Made by a program: the position numbers and the translations under genes
Shown: piece by piece, positions 44,072 through 52,813 of the stretch
Layout: every line of letters starts with the position of its first letter
Position numbering within the stretch: position 1 is the stretch's first letter
The notes under the pieces: generated by a model
What the model was told of the DNA's origin: nothing
The model's database searches: none
Seen by the model: only the letters and a program-made list of their open reading frames with translations
NCBI RefSeq assembly: GCF_040438645.1
Contig: NZ_CP159253.1
Span: 1,178,001 to 1,242,000 of the forward strand
Reading direction: 5' to 3'
Source: Mesorhizobium sp. WSM2240
GTDB lineage: Bacteria > Pseudomonadota > Alphaproteobacteria > Rhizobiales > Rhizobiaceae
Length of the DNA stretch: 64,000 nt

Positions 44072-45046
44072 TCAATTGGCGCGGTAAGCGTCGATGATAG
44101 CCTTGCCGTCGTCGCCGGCGCTTTTCAACCACTCGTCGGTCATGATCTGACCGAAGCCTTCGAGTTCATTCGCCAACTGCTCGCTGGGCGGCGATACCTT
44201 CATGCCGTTCTCTTCCAGCGTCTTGAGATAGCCGCCCGAAAGCTCCTTCACCTTGGCGAGACCATCCGCTGCCGCCTTTTCGCCGCAGGTGGTGATCGCC
44301 GCCCTGGATGCGTCGTCAAGCGCGGTCCAAGCATCCTTGTTGACGAAAACGACGTTGCGCGGCAGCCATGCCTGCACGTCGTAGAAATGCGTGAGCTGTT
44401 CCCAAACCTTCGAATCAACGCCGGTCGCGCCTGACGAAATGAAGCTTTCGACGACGCCGGTCGCCAACGCCTGGCTGAGTTCGGCCGCCTCGATCTGCAC
44501 CGGCGCCATGCCGGCGAGTTCGGCGATCCGCGCGGTCGCGGCGTTGTATGACCGGAACTTCACGCCCTTCAGATCAGCGACCGAATTGACGTCCTTCTTC
44601 ATGTAGAGGCCCTGCGCGGGCCACGGCACCGCGTAGACATAAACCAGGTTTTCGGCATCGAGAGCTGCCTTGAGCTTGTCGCTTGCAGCGGCCCAGAGCT
44701 TTTCCGAGGCGTCGAAGGATGTCGCGAGGAAGGGGATGGAGTCTATGCCGTAGAGCGGGTTTTCATTGGCGTGCGCCGAAAGAAGCCGCTCGCCGATGGG
44801 AGCCTGACCGGTCTGCACGGCCCGCTTGATATCGTTGCCGCCAAACAGCGAACCCCCCGCATGGGTCACGATCTCCAACTGGCCGTCGGTGCCTTCGCCG
44901 ACGCATTTCGCGAAGGCTGCTGCGTTCTCGGAATGGAAATTGGTTGCTGGATAAGCCATCGGCATATCCCATTTTTCCGCGAAGGCGGCGCTTGCGGAAA
45001 CGGCGGTAAACGCGGTCGCCGCCATCAGGCGTGCAAAATACTTCAT
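44072..45046 (-). CDS. TRAP transporter substrate-binding protein (DctP type)
   Basis: The 324-residue protein has a signal peptide (MKYFARLMAATAFTAVSASAAFA), then KWDMPMAYPATNFHSENA. RSYNAATARIAELAGMAPVQ is the TRAP DctP Arg-containing ligand site, and VEQLTHFYDVQAWL-like segments follow. It binds a solute in the periplasm for the DctQ-DctM channel. An adjacent FAD oxidase of the DadA type suggests an amino-acid-derived or organic acid substrate, but that is inference. Confidence 0.93.
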   Translation of the reverse strand: MKYFARLMAATAFTAVSASAAFAEKWDMPMAYPATNFHSENAAAFAKCVGEGTDGQLEIVTHAGGSLFGGNDIKRAVQTGQAPIGERLLSAHANENPLYGIDSIPFLATSFDASEKLWAAASDKLKAALDAENLVYVYAVPWPAQGLYMKKDVNSVADLKGVKFRSYNAATARIAELAGMAPVQIEAAELSQALATGVVESFISSGATGVDSKVWEQLTHFYDVQAWLPRNVVFVNKDAWTALDDASRAAITTCGEKAAADGLAKVKELSGGYLKTLEENGMKVSPPSEQLANELEGFGQIMTDEWLKSAGDDGKAIIDAYRAN

Positions 45047-45072
45047 TGCGATTCTCCCATTGAATTCGATTG

Positions 45073-46320
45073 TTACCGCCTAGTGAAACGTGAAGGGGCA
45101 TAGGGCGCAAGGTCTAAGTTCGGTCGTTGGCCCGAAACCAGTTGCGCGAGAAGCCTGCCAGTCCTGGGCCCTGTCGTAAGCCCGATATGGTGATGGCCGA
45201 ACCCGAGCCAGGCGCCTTCAATGCCCGGCACGGCTCCTATCACAGGGATGGAGTCGGGTGTTGCGGGCCGATGCCCCATCCATTCCTTCGCGTCACGCCA
45301 GGTCAGATCCGGCATTGTGGCGCGTATGTTCCTGAGCAGCAGATCGATAGGTGCGCGGGAGGGCGGCGCGGCCAGCCCGCCGAACTCGACTATGCCGGCA
45401 AGCCTGAGGCGGCCTTCCATCGGTGTTGCGACGAATTTCGCTGACGCGAACATCACCGGCGATCTGAGCATCCGGTTCGGCTCGTGCAGGTCGATGTGGT
45501 ATCCGCGTTCAGTCTCAAGCGGCACCTCAAGCCCCAACTTCTTGGTCAATGAGCCCGACCACACCCCCGCCGTGACGATCGCGGCGGAGCAGGCGATGGT
45601 TTCGCTGCCGGCGCGGACGCCGGTGACGCGGCCGTTTTGATGCACGATGTCGGTCACTTCGGCGCGGATGACACGCCCGCCGCGGACTTCTACGTGCCGC
45701 GCCAGCGCTTTGACGTGGCCTCCCGGATCAGTGATGCGGCCATGCCCGCCCAGCCGAATTGCAAAGCTCAGGTCCGGCCGGAAGATCGGGTCATGCTCGC
45801 GAAGCGCTGTTCCGTCGAGTTCGTCCCATCGGAAACCATGTTCCCTGCGGATCGACCAGCCGAGGGTGTCGGCCTCGAACTGAGACCGATCGCGATAGAC
45901 GTAGAAATAGTCGCAAGGCACGACGAATGGCTCCGCTCCGGTACCGTCGGCAAGCGCCTGATGCTCGGCAAGACTGTCGCCGGTAAGGGCAAAGAGCGCA
46001 TTGGCGATCCGTCGCGTGTCTTCGGGCGTGCAATGGCTGAGATATGCTCTGAGCCAAGGTGCGAGCTTTGGGAGGTGTCGCCATTTCAGGAAAAGCGGTT
46101 GGCGCGGATCGAAAAGCATGCGAGGCGCCTTGCGCAGCAGGCCCGGCACCGTGACTGGAACGATCGCGCAGGAGGCAAGGACGCCGCCATTGCCGTAGCT
46201 CGTCCCTTCGCCGGGTCCGCCACGGTCGATCAGGATTACTTCATGACCTTCCCGCTGCAGCCAGATGGCCGCCGACACGCCCACAATGCCGGCTCCGACA
46301 ATGACAACCGCTCCCTTCAT
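45073..46320 (-). CDS. FAD-dependent oxidoreductase, DadA/D-amino-acid dehydrogenase-like
   Basis: The 415-residue protein opens with VVIVGAGIVGVSAAIWLQRE (FAD GxGxxG) and has LIDRGGPGEGTSYGNGG, typical of DadA-type D-amino acid dehydrogenases. It ends with VPGIEGAWLGFGHHHIGLTT. It probably oxidises a D-amino acid or related amine at the membrane. It lies 26 bases upstream of the TRAP genes on the same strand, so the transporter may import its substrate. Confidence 0.85.
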   Translation of the reverse strand: MKGAVVIVGAGIVGVSAAIWLQREGHEVILIDRGGPGEGTSYGNGGVLASCAIVPVTVPGLLRKAPRMLFDPRQPLFLKWRHLPKLAPWLRAYLSHCTPEDTRRIANALFALTGDSLAEHQALADGTGAEPFVVPCDYFYVYRDRSQFEADTLGWSIRREHGFRWDELDGTALREHDPIFRPDLSFAIRLGGHGRITDPGGHVKALARHVEVRGGRVIRAEVTDIVHQNGRVTGVRAGSETIACSAAIVTAGVWSGSLTKKLGLEVPLETERGYHIDLHEPNRMLRSPVMFASAKFVATPMEGRLRLAGIVEFGGLAAPPSRAPIDLLLRNIRATMPDLTWRDAKEWMGHRPATPDSIPVIGAVPGIEGAWLGFGHHHIGLTTGPRTGRLLAQLVSGQRPNLDLAPYAPSRFTRR

Positions 46321-46439
46321 GCTTTCAGTTGTTCCTCCCGCCCGTTGCCTTCCGATAAGCGGCCTCTCGATGCATATCGTGGACTAGCACGGATCAGTAT
46401 GGCCGTGCCGCATCTCGGCGTTGTACCAGCCGCACTGGC

Positions 46440-46469
46440 TAGTGTTATATTCATCTGGATATATCGCTA
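46440..46469. promoter_or_regulatory. ModE-type operator upstream of modA
   Basis: TAGTGTTATAT (46,440-46,450) and ATATATCGCTA (46,459-46,469) are imperfect inverted repeats (9 of 11 positions) 8 bases apart. E. coli ModE binds a palindrome with the CG-TATAT pattern in each half. The site is 45 bases before the modA ATG and a ModE-like gene closes this operon, so repression by molybdate-bound ModE is likely. Confidence 0.6.
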
Positions 46470-46514
46470 GCCTTCGCATAGGTTGATTGCGATCTGCTTT
46501 GGAGAGTGGTCGAG

Positions 46515-47309
46515 ATGGGCAGAAATGGATGGAGGTTCGCCGCGCTGATTGGCGCGATGGTAATGGCGCTTTCATCCGCGCCTTCCGTTCATTCGGCCGA
46601 GAAAGTGGTCGTGTTTGCGGCCGCCAGCCTCAAAAACGCACTCGATGCGGTCAATGAGACTTGGCAGACCAAGACTGGCCAAACGGCGACCATTTCCTAC
46701 GCGGCAAGTTCGGCGCTGGCCAGGCAGATAGAGCAGGGTGCCCCGGCCGATATTTTTATTTCGGCCGATCTCGACTGGATGGAATATCTGTCGGAAAAGC
46801 AGCTTATCGCGCCCGGCTCCCGGACAAACCTCCTCGGCAACCGCATCGTCCTGATCGCAGCCACAGGCTCGACAATCGAAACCAGCATCGCGCCGGATTT
46901 CCCGCTTGCCGAGCTTCTCGGCAATGGCAGGCTGGCAATGGGCGACGTGAAGGCCGTGCCTGCCGGCAAATATGGCAAGGCAGCGCTCGAGAGGCTCGGC
47001 GTCTGGGCCGAGGTCGAAGACAAGGTGGCGCAGGCGGAGAATGTTCGCGCCGCGCTCAAACTGGTTGCGATCGGCGAGGCGCCGCTCGGCATCGTTTACC
47101 AAAGCGACGCCGTAGCCGAGCCGGCTGTAAAAGTGATCGGCATATTTCCGGAGGAGACGCATCCGCCGATCGTTTATCCCGCCGCAGTGATCGCGGATTC
47201 CAAAAATCCGGACGCCGTGAAATTTGTAAAACATCTGCAATCGGCCAAGGCGAGGCGACAATTCGAGGCGCAGGGCTTTACGGTGCTCGCTCCGGTCGCC
47301 TCTAACTAG
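46515..47309 (+). CDS. modA: Molybdate ABC transporter substrate-binding protein
   Basis: The 264-residue protein has a signal peptide (FAALIGAMVMALSSAPSVHS) and the ModA opening KVVVFAAASLKNALDAVNE. FISADLDWMEYLSEKQLIAP and KYGKAALERLGVW contribute to the molybdate/tungstate site. It is periplasmic. The ATG at 46,515 follows GGAGAG (46,501-46,506); a GTG at 46,506 is less likely. It starts the modABC-modE operon on the plus strand. Confidence 0.95.
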   Translation: MGRNGWRFAALIGAMVMALSSAPSVHSAEKVVVFAAASLKNALDAVNETWQTKTGQTATISYAASSALARQIEQGAPADIFISADLDWMEYLSEKQLIAPGSRTNLLGNRIVLIAATGSTIETSIAPDFPLAELLGNGRLAMGDVKAVPAGKYGKAALERLGVWAEVEDKVAQAENVRAALKLVAIGEAPLGIVYQSDAVAEPAVKVIGIFPEETHPPIVYPAAVIADSKNPDAVKFVKHLQSAKARRQFEAQGFTVLAPVASN

Positions 47310-47318
47310 CAATCTCGC

Positions 47319-48011
47319 ATGGAACTGACGCCAGACGAATGGAATGCGGTGCGGCTGTCGATCAAGGTCGCTGTCTGGGCCATGCTGGGGAGCCTGCCGC
47401 TCGGCCTGCTCACGGCTCTGATTCTAGCGCGGGGGAATTTCTGGGGAAAGTCGCTCCTCAACGGCATCGTCCATTTGCCGCTGATCCTGCCGCCCGTCGT
47501 CACCGGCTATCTCCTACTGCTGAGCTTTGGCAGGCGGGGGCCGGTGGGCGCGTTCCTCGCCGAGCATTTCGGCATCGTATTCTCGTTCCGCTGGACCGGG
47601 GCCGCGCTCGCCTGTGCGATCATGGGTTTCCCGCTGATGGTGCGCGCGATCAGACTATCCATCGAGACCGTCGATCGGCGGCTGGAGGCCGCCGCCGGTA
47701 CGCTCGGCGCAGGACCAGTCTGGGTCTTCGCGACCATCACCCTGCCGCTTATCCTGCCCGGGATTATTGCGGGCATGATCCTGTCTTTCGGCAAGGCGAT
47801 GGGCGAGTTCGGCGCAACCATCACTTTCGTGTCGAACATCCCCGGCGAAACGCAGACTCTGCCGTCGGCGATCTACACGTTCACGCAAATCCCCGGAGGC
47901 GATGCGGGCGCGTTGCGGCTCACCCTGATTTCCGTTGCAATCTCGATGGCGGCGCTCATGGCTTCGGAAGCGCTCGCCCAGCGTGCCACCCGCCGGATCG
48001 AGGGCGCATGA
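47319..48011 (+). CDS. modB: Molybdate ABC transporter permease
   Basis: The 230-residue inner-membrane protein has five hydrophobic helices and the binding-protein-dependent permease motif (EAA-G loop) in VDRRLEAAAGTLGAGPVWVF. It ends ATRRIEGA. It forms the channel with ModC. Nine bases separate it from modA and its stop overlaps the start of modC. Confidence 0.95.
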   Translation: MELTPDEWNAVRLSIKVAVWAMLGSLPLGLLTALILARGNFWGKSLLNGIVHLPLILPPVVTGYLLLLSFGRRGPVGAFLAEHFGIVFSFRWTGAALACAIMGFPLMVRAIRLSIETVDRRLEAAAGTLGAGPVWVFATITLPLILPGIIAGMILSFGKAMGEFGATITFVSNIPGETQTLPSAIYTFTQIPGGDAGALRLTLISVAISMAALMASEALAQRATRRIEGA

Positions 48012-49117
48012 CCATCTTAGTCGATATCAATCACCGGCTCGGTGGCTTCCAGCTGGAGGCGCGGTTCGCGAGCGCAGGTCACCTGACGGCGCTGTTTGGA
48101 CCGTCGGGTTCGGGCAAGACCTCGATCATCAGTATGATCGCGGGACTGATCCGGCCCGATCATGGCAGCGTTGCGGTTGACGGCCGCGTGCTCACCGACC
48201 GGATGTCCAACGTTTTCGTGCCGCCGCACCGCCGCCGCATCGGCGCGGTGTTCCAGGATGCGCGGCTGTTTCCGCATATGAGCGTCCGGCGCAATCTTGG
48301 CTACGGCAAGTGGTTCGCTCCGGCACGCGAACGTTACGCGGACACCGGCCGCATCGTGGAGCTGCTCGGCATCGGCCATCTGCTGGAGCGCAGGCCGAAT
48401 TTGCTTTCCGGCGGCGAAAAGCAGCGTGTCGCCATAGGCCGGGCCTTGCTCGCCAGCCCGCGGCTGCTGCTGATGGATGAGCCGTTGGCCTCGCTCGACG
48501 AGGCGCGCAAAAGCGAGATCATGCCCTATATCGAGCGGCTCCGCGACGAGCTGAAAATCCCGATCGTCTATGTCAGCCATTCGATTGTCGAGGTCGCCAG
48601 GCTTGCGACGGATATCGTCGTGATATCGGACGGCAAAGTCGCTGCGGCCGGCCCGACCGGCGAGATCATCCAGAGGCTCGATCTTCTCCCGGCCGAAGAA
48701 CGGGGCGAGGGCGGCGTCGTGCTCGATATGATTGTCGCCGATCACGACATCGGTTACGGCATGACAGTGCTGAAGTCGGCCGCCGGCGAAATCCGGGTTC
48801 CGCGCTTACGCACTGAGACCGGCTCGGCTATCAGGCTCCGGCTCCGGGCGCGCGACGTCATGATCGCGACCACCGAACCGGTCGGGCTCAGCGCCCAGAA
48901 CATATTGCGCGGGAAGGTCGCGCGGATTGCCCATGCGGGCGATCCGCTGGTTGAGATAAATATCGATTGCCAAGGGCAGCAGGTGCTGTCGCGGATCACC
49001 CGCCTGTCCCTTGATGCGCTTCGGCTGCATGTCGGCCAGGAAGTCTTTGCGGTGATAAAATCTGTGGCTTTCGATCAGGAAAACCTGTCGAATAGCCTGA
49101 TCGACCAAGGCTTCTGA
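48008..49117 (+). CDS. modC: Molybdate ABC transporter ATP-binding protein
   Basis: The 369-residue ATPase has Walker A GPSGSGKTS (31-39), the signature LLSGGEKQRVAIGRALL, Walker B LLLMDEPLASLDEARKS and the switch YVSHSIVE. A C-terminal TOBE domain (about 290-369, with GKVARIAHAGDPLVEINI) binds oxyanions. The ATG at 48,008 overlaps the modB TGA (ATGA). The open frame to its left (from 47,339) is spurious. Confidence 0.96.
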   Translation: MTILVDINHRLGGFQLEARFASAGHLTALFGPSGSGKTSIISMIAGLIRPDHGSVAVDGRVLTDRMSNVFVPPHRRRIGAVFQDARLFPHMSVRRNLGYGKWFAPARERYADTGRIVELLGIGHLLERRPNLLSGGEKQRVAIGRALLASPRLLLMDEPLASLDEARKSEIMPYIERLRDELKIPIVYVSHSIVEVARLATDIVVISDGKVAAAGPTGEIIQRLDLLPAEERGEGGVVLDMIVADHDIGYGMTVLKSAAGEIRVPRLRTETGSAIRLRLRARDVMIATTEPVGLSAQNILRGKVARIAHAGDPLVEINIDCQGQQVLSRITRLSLDALRLHVGQEVFAVIKSVAFDQENLSNSLIDQGF

Positions 49118-49136
49118 ATGGGAGCGCCTTACAAGA

Positions 49137-49478
49137 ATGCCTTCGCTCAGCTTGCGGATAAATCTCGACCCCGAAGGCCGGATTGGACCCGGCAAGATCG
49201 CGCTGCTCGAAGAGATTTCTTCGTCGGGTTCGATCTCGGCGGCGGCCCGCGCCATGGACATGTCCTACAAGCGCGCCTGGGATCTCGTGGACGATCTCAA
49301 CCGTCTGTTCGGCAAGCCGCTCGTCTCTGCCCGTACCGGCGGGAAAAGCGGCGGCGGCGCAGCGCTGACGCCCCTCGGACTTTCGGTCGTCACCCGGTTT
49401 CGCGCCATCGAGAACGCCGCAGTCGCCGCAGCCTCGCACCAATTGGCGGCGCTGCAGGCGGAGATCGAGGCGGGGTAG
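49137..49478 (+). CDS. ModE-like winged-helix regulator
   Basis: The 113-residue protein has the ModE-type winged helix: GKIALLEEISSSGSISAAAR, MDMSYKRAWDLVDDLNRLF and ALTPLGLSVVTRF. It lacks the C-terminal molybdate-binding TOBE (Mop) domains of full ModE (about 260 residues), so it is the short DNA-binding form. How it senses molybdate is not clear. Position after modABC supports control of this operon through the palindrome before modA. Confidence 0.85.
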   Translation: MPSLSLRINLDPEGRIGPGKIALLEEISSSGSISAAARAMDMSYKRAWDLVDDLNRLFGKPLVSARTGGKSGGGAALTPLGLSVVTRFRAIENAAVAAASHQLAALQAEIEAG

Positions 49479-49490
49479 TCCAGGCGGGCG

Positions 49491-50306
49491 CTATTTGCCC
49501 AATTCTATGCTTCTGATCCTCGCTGCCTCCACCGCATCCGTAACCAACCGCTTGAGCCGGTCCTCGCCCATCAAAACAGCGAGCGCCGCCGCCGTGGTGC
49601 CGTTCGGGCTGGTCACCTGCTGGCGCAGCACGCCCGGATCCTCATGGCTTTCAGCAGCCAATGAAGCCGCCCCATAGACCGTCTGCATCGCCAGCAATTT
49701 TGCAGTCTCCGTCGGCAGTCCGGCGCTTTCTGCCGCCGCCGTCAGGCACTCGATGAAATGGAAAATATAGGCCGGGCCGGAACCGGAGACGGCGGTCACC
49801 GCATCCATGAGGCGTTCGTCGTCGATAGAGGCGACCTCGCCGCTGGCCGAAAGCAGGTCGGCGACGAATTTGCGAGTGCCGTCCGACACTCGGTCATTGG
49901 CATACGTAACCAGCATGCCCTTGCCGATTGCAGCCGGAGTGTTGGGCATGCAACGGATGATCGGCACGTTTTCTCCGAGGATTTCTTCGAATGTCGCCAT
50001 CGCTGTTCCCGCCGCGATGCTGAGAAATATCGTGCGGCCGTCGCCGAAGCGCCGGTACCCGGCCGTCACCTCGCGTATCACTTGCGGCTTCACCGCCAGT
50101 ACGACCAGGGCAGGGACGGCGCTCGGCGGAATGTCGCCGGCGTCGCTGCCCACGCTGCTGCCGAGTGCTCCAGCCCGTGCCCGCAATTCTACATTGGGCT
50201 CGATGACGAAGGTCTCGTCTGGCCTGAGCTTGCCCGATTTCAGCCAGCCCGAAAGCATGGCGTATCCCATGTTGCCGCAACCGGCGAGCACGACCTTCAC
50301 TGTCAT
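49491..50306 (-). CDS. proC: Pyrroline-5-carboxylate reductase
   Basis: The 271-residue enzyme makes proline from pyrroline-5-carboxylate with NAD(P)H. It shows VVLAGCGNMGYAMLSGW (Rossmann), VLAVKPQVI and TAVSGSGPAYIFHFIECLT, and LRQQVTSPNGTTAAAL near the end. The length and motifs are normal. It converges with the mod operon. Confidence 0.95.
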   Translation of the reverse strand: MTVKVVLAGCGNMGYAMLSGWLKSGKLRPDETFVIEPNVELRARAGALGSSVGSDAGDIPPSAVPALVVLAVKPQVIREVTAGYRRFGDGRTIFLSIAAGTAMATFEEILGENVPIIRCMPNTPAAIGKGMLVTYANDRVSDGTRKFVADLLSASGEVASIDDERLMDAVTAVSGSGPAYIFHFIECLTAAAESAGLPTETAKLLAMQTVYGAASLAAESHEDPGVLRQQVTSPNGTTAAALAVLMGEDRLKRLVTDAVEAARIRSIELGK

Positions 50307-50364
50307 TCCGAGCCTCCGTCCTGCCTCCGTTTAGACGGTCCGGCACTCATGCGAAAGAGGCCGA

Positions 50365-51681
50365 TTAGTCCGGATTGGAAGCCTTGAGTGGGAAGCGGGC
50401 GGTCAGCCTGAGCCCGATGACGCTGAACACGAAGAACAGCCATACGGGGTCGACACGCCGGAAGAAAAAGCTCTCCAGAAAAGAATTGAGAGCCGTGAAC
50501 AGCAGGACCATCATGAAGAAATCGCCGAGAAAAATGTTCTCCTTGCGCAAAGGAATGCGCATGTAGTCTCGCAGCGGTGCGATGAGGAACGCCCAGATGG
50601 CGACAAACATTGCGGGCAGGCCCATTGTCACTGCGATATCGAGATAGCCATTGTGGCCATGGACGATGCCGCGCACGTCCCAGGCACGATCGAAAGGCTG
50701 GGCCGTACTGGTGACGGCGTCGGTGCCCCAGAAGCTGATATAGCCATAGCCGGCCCAGGGACGCTTGGCGATCATCTCGCCGACAAACTCCCAAAGCGTC
50801 GTACGCCCCGTATAGGTAAGCTCGGGGAAATGCTCCGCTGCAAGCTGCTTCAGAGGGTCGATGAAGACGATGCCAAGCGTGGCGAGCGACGTGCCGATCA
50901 TCGCAAGCGCAAACAGCAACGGCGTCATCAGCCGCATTCCGAACAGGCTCGGCACGACTACGACGAGGATCGAAGCCGGCACCAGACCTGCTGTCGTCTT
51001 GGAGCCTGTGTTGATCATGAAGACCATCGCGCTGACAAACAGCAGCACGCCTGTCGCCTTCCAGCCGCGTCGAAAGAGGTAGATACCACCGAAGCTCAGG
51101 CAGGCCATCACCGGGCCGGCGATGTTCTTGTGGCTGAAGACGCCACGCCAGAGCCCGGCGTGCTCGGCCTCGATGGAATCGGCCGTGTGCATGGCGTCGT
51201 TCGGAAATATTATCAGGCCGGCGAAGCTCAGCCCGATGACGAAAAGCCCCGCCACCGCGATGACGGTCGAGAACGCGTCGGCATCGCGGGGTATCGCCAA
51301 TACAGTCGCCATCGTCAGAATGCCGATGAGCGTAAAGGAGGCGGCGCGCATCGCGGCATTTGGGTCGGTGGCGTTGAATGCCGAAAGCAGCAGGAAGCCG
51401 ATCATCAATAGAAAGGTCGGGCTGAACAGGGCGCTGACAACGCGCGGATTGGCAAAGGCCACCAGTGAGAAGATCGAAAGCGCGCCCAGCGAACCGAAGC
51501 CGAGCTGATTGACGATATCACCGCCGTCGCCGACGTTCGTGGCAGCTGGCTGGAATGGCTTGAACGACACCATCGCGACGGTCAGCAGGATCGTCGCGAT
51601 GGCTGTGGTGACGCCGCTCCGCGAAAATGCCGCCGTGATCGGCGCGGCGTCAGTTTTTTTCGGGCTGACGGTACTGTTCAT
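50365..51681 (-). CDS. O-antigen ligase/polymerase-family membrane protein
   Basis: The 438-residue protein has about ten membrane helices and the Wzy/O-antigen ligase loop with RTTLWEFVGEMIAKRPWAGY and VHGHNGYLDIAVTMGLPAMF, typical of O-antigen ligase-type enzymes that join or polymerise exopolysaccharide repeats. The frame extends to 51,948, but the ATG at 51,681 (MNSTVSPKKTD) fits and overlaps the end of the upstream glycosyltransferase gene by 32 bases. It belongs to the exopolysaccharide cluster. Confidence 0.85.
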   Translation of the reverse strand: MNSTVSPKKTDAAPITAAFSRSGVTTAIATILLTVAMVSFKPFQPAATNVGDGGDIVNQLGFGSLGALSIFSLVAFANPRVVSALFSPTFLLMIGFLLLSAFNATDPNAAMRAASFTLIGILTMATVLAIPRDADAFSTVIAVAGLFVIGLSFAGLIIFPNDAMHTADSIEAEHAGLWRGVFSHKNIAGPVMACLSFGGIYLFRRGWKATGVLLFVSAMVFMINTGSKTTAGLVPASILVVVVPSLFGMRLMTPLLFALAMIGTSLATLGIVFIDPLKQLAAEHFPELTYTGRTTLWEFVGEMIAKRPWAGYGYISFWGTDAVTSTAQPFDRAWDVRGIVHGHNGYLDIAVTMGLPAMFVAIWAFLIAPLRDYMRIPLRKENIFLGDFFMMVLLFTALNSFLESFFFRRVDPVWLFFVFSVIGLRLTARFPLKASNPD

Positions 51682-52648
51682 TGGCGTATCCGAACTCGGC
51701 CAGAACCCGGCCGAGCGCGACATGGACCGGATAGATGCCGATCGCCGGTGAGCCGGTCCTGGCGGTCCGGGCCAAAGCCCGGAGCGGCGACGCGGCGAGG
51801 AGCGCCAGGCTCTTTGCAAACACTCGAGCGTTGGAAAGGGGCGTGCCGGCCCGCTTCTTCTTCTCGACCAGCGTGGAGATGACGCCGTTGCGAAGGCTGC
51901 GTGCGCGGATCCAATCGGTCTCGACCCGGCGCGGTGGCACCGCTTCATGCACCGGCGCCTCGGCGCACCAGGCCAGCTTGAACCCGCGCTGCGCTGCCCG
52001 GCTCAGGAAGTCGGAATCGCCGCCGCCCATGAAGTTGAATTTGAGGTCGAGAAATGGCGGACCCATAGCAGCCAGCACATGCCGGCCAACCAGCAGATTG
52101 CCTGACGAATAGAGCGCGCCGACCCTTCCGCTCTTCGTGTAGGGCGGCGCAAAGACGGGATGCTCCGCCCATTTGGCGTGCGCCGGGCTGGCAAAGACCG
52201 GAACCTGCGGTCCGCCCACGATGTCCGCTTCGTACTTCTCCGCAGCGGCGCACATGTTTTCCAGCCAGCGGCGGTCGGCCACCTCGTCGTCGTCGATGAC
52301 CAGCAAGTACCTGAAACCCGGAAAATGCATCACGGCGGTCTGCCAACCGGCATTGTAGGCGCTGCAATTGCCGCGCTCATGCGCGATGATGACCATCCCC
52401 TCCAGCGCGCCCGTGTCGAAAAGCGGCACCGCGGCGTAGGCGCCCTCGCGCGCATCCGCCTCGTTTTCCATCACGATCACTGCGAACGGGCGCGCCGTCT
52501 CCTGCAGCCGCAGCGATTCCAGCGTGGCCAGCAACTGTTCCGGCCGACGGAATGTCGGCACCGTCACAACGGCCTCGATCGTCGCCGGGACCAGTCCCGG
52601 AGATCGGCCGGCGATCGAAACCGGTCCATCTTTTTGCAAGGGCTTCAT
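51650..52648 (-). CDS. Family 2 glycosyltransferase
   Basis: The 332-residue GT2 enzyme has AVVTVPTFRRPEQLLATLES at the start, LLVIDDDEVADRRWLENM (nucleotide-sugar-binding DDD) and SSGNLLVGRHVLAAMGPPF with a later GGGDSDFLSRAAQRG. It transfers a sugar in exopolysaccharide or surface glycan synthesis in the cytoplasm. The start ATG is at 52,648. Confidence 0.88.
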   Translation of the reverse strand: MKPLQKDGPVSIAGRSPGLVPATIEAVVTVPTFRRPEQLLATLESLRLQETARPFAVIVMENEADAREGAYAAVPLFDTGALEGMVIIAHERGNCSAYNAGWQTAVMHFPGFRYLLVIDDDEVADRRWLENMCAAAEKYEADIVGGPQVPVFASPAHAKWAEHPVFAPPYTKSGRVGALYSSGNLLVGRHVLAAMGPPFLDLKFNFMGGGDSDFLSRAAQRGFKLAWCAEAPVHEAVPPRRVETDWIRARSLRNGVISTLVEKKKRAGTPLSNARVFAKSLALLAASPLRALARTARTGSPAIGIYPVHVALGRVLAEFGYANEQYRQPEKN

Positions 52649-52813
52649 GCGAACGTCCGTAACTTCCTGGCTTGAATAGCACCGGCGGCGATAAGGATTC
52701 GTTAAACACCTTTCGCGGATGGCTGTCTGCTTGCCGCGGTTTGCCCCCGCCGGGTCGGCATTTTAAGCAAGGCTTCACTGGGTTTGGCTATTCGACATCT
52801 CAGGATAGGTGAG

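Noticed and set aside
45637..46470. 277-codon plus-strand frame over the DadA-like gene
   Set aside because: Antisense to a clear FAD oxidoreductase, no family match, and it would run through the ModE operator.
47339..48007. Extension of modC upstream through modB
   Set aside because: Overlaps the well-supported modB in another frame; modC starts at 48,008 with an ATGA overlap.
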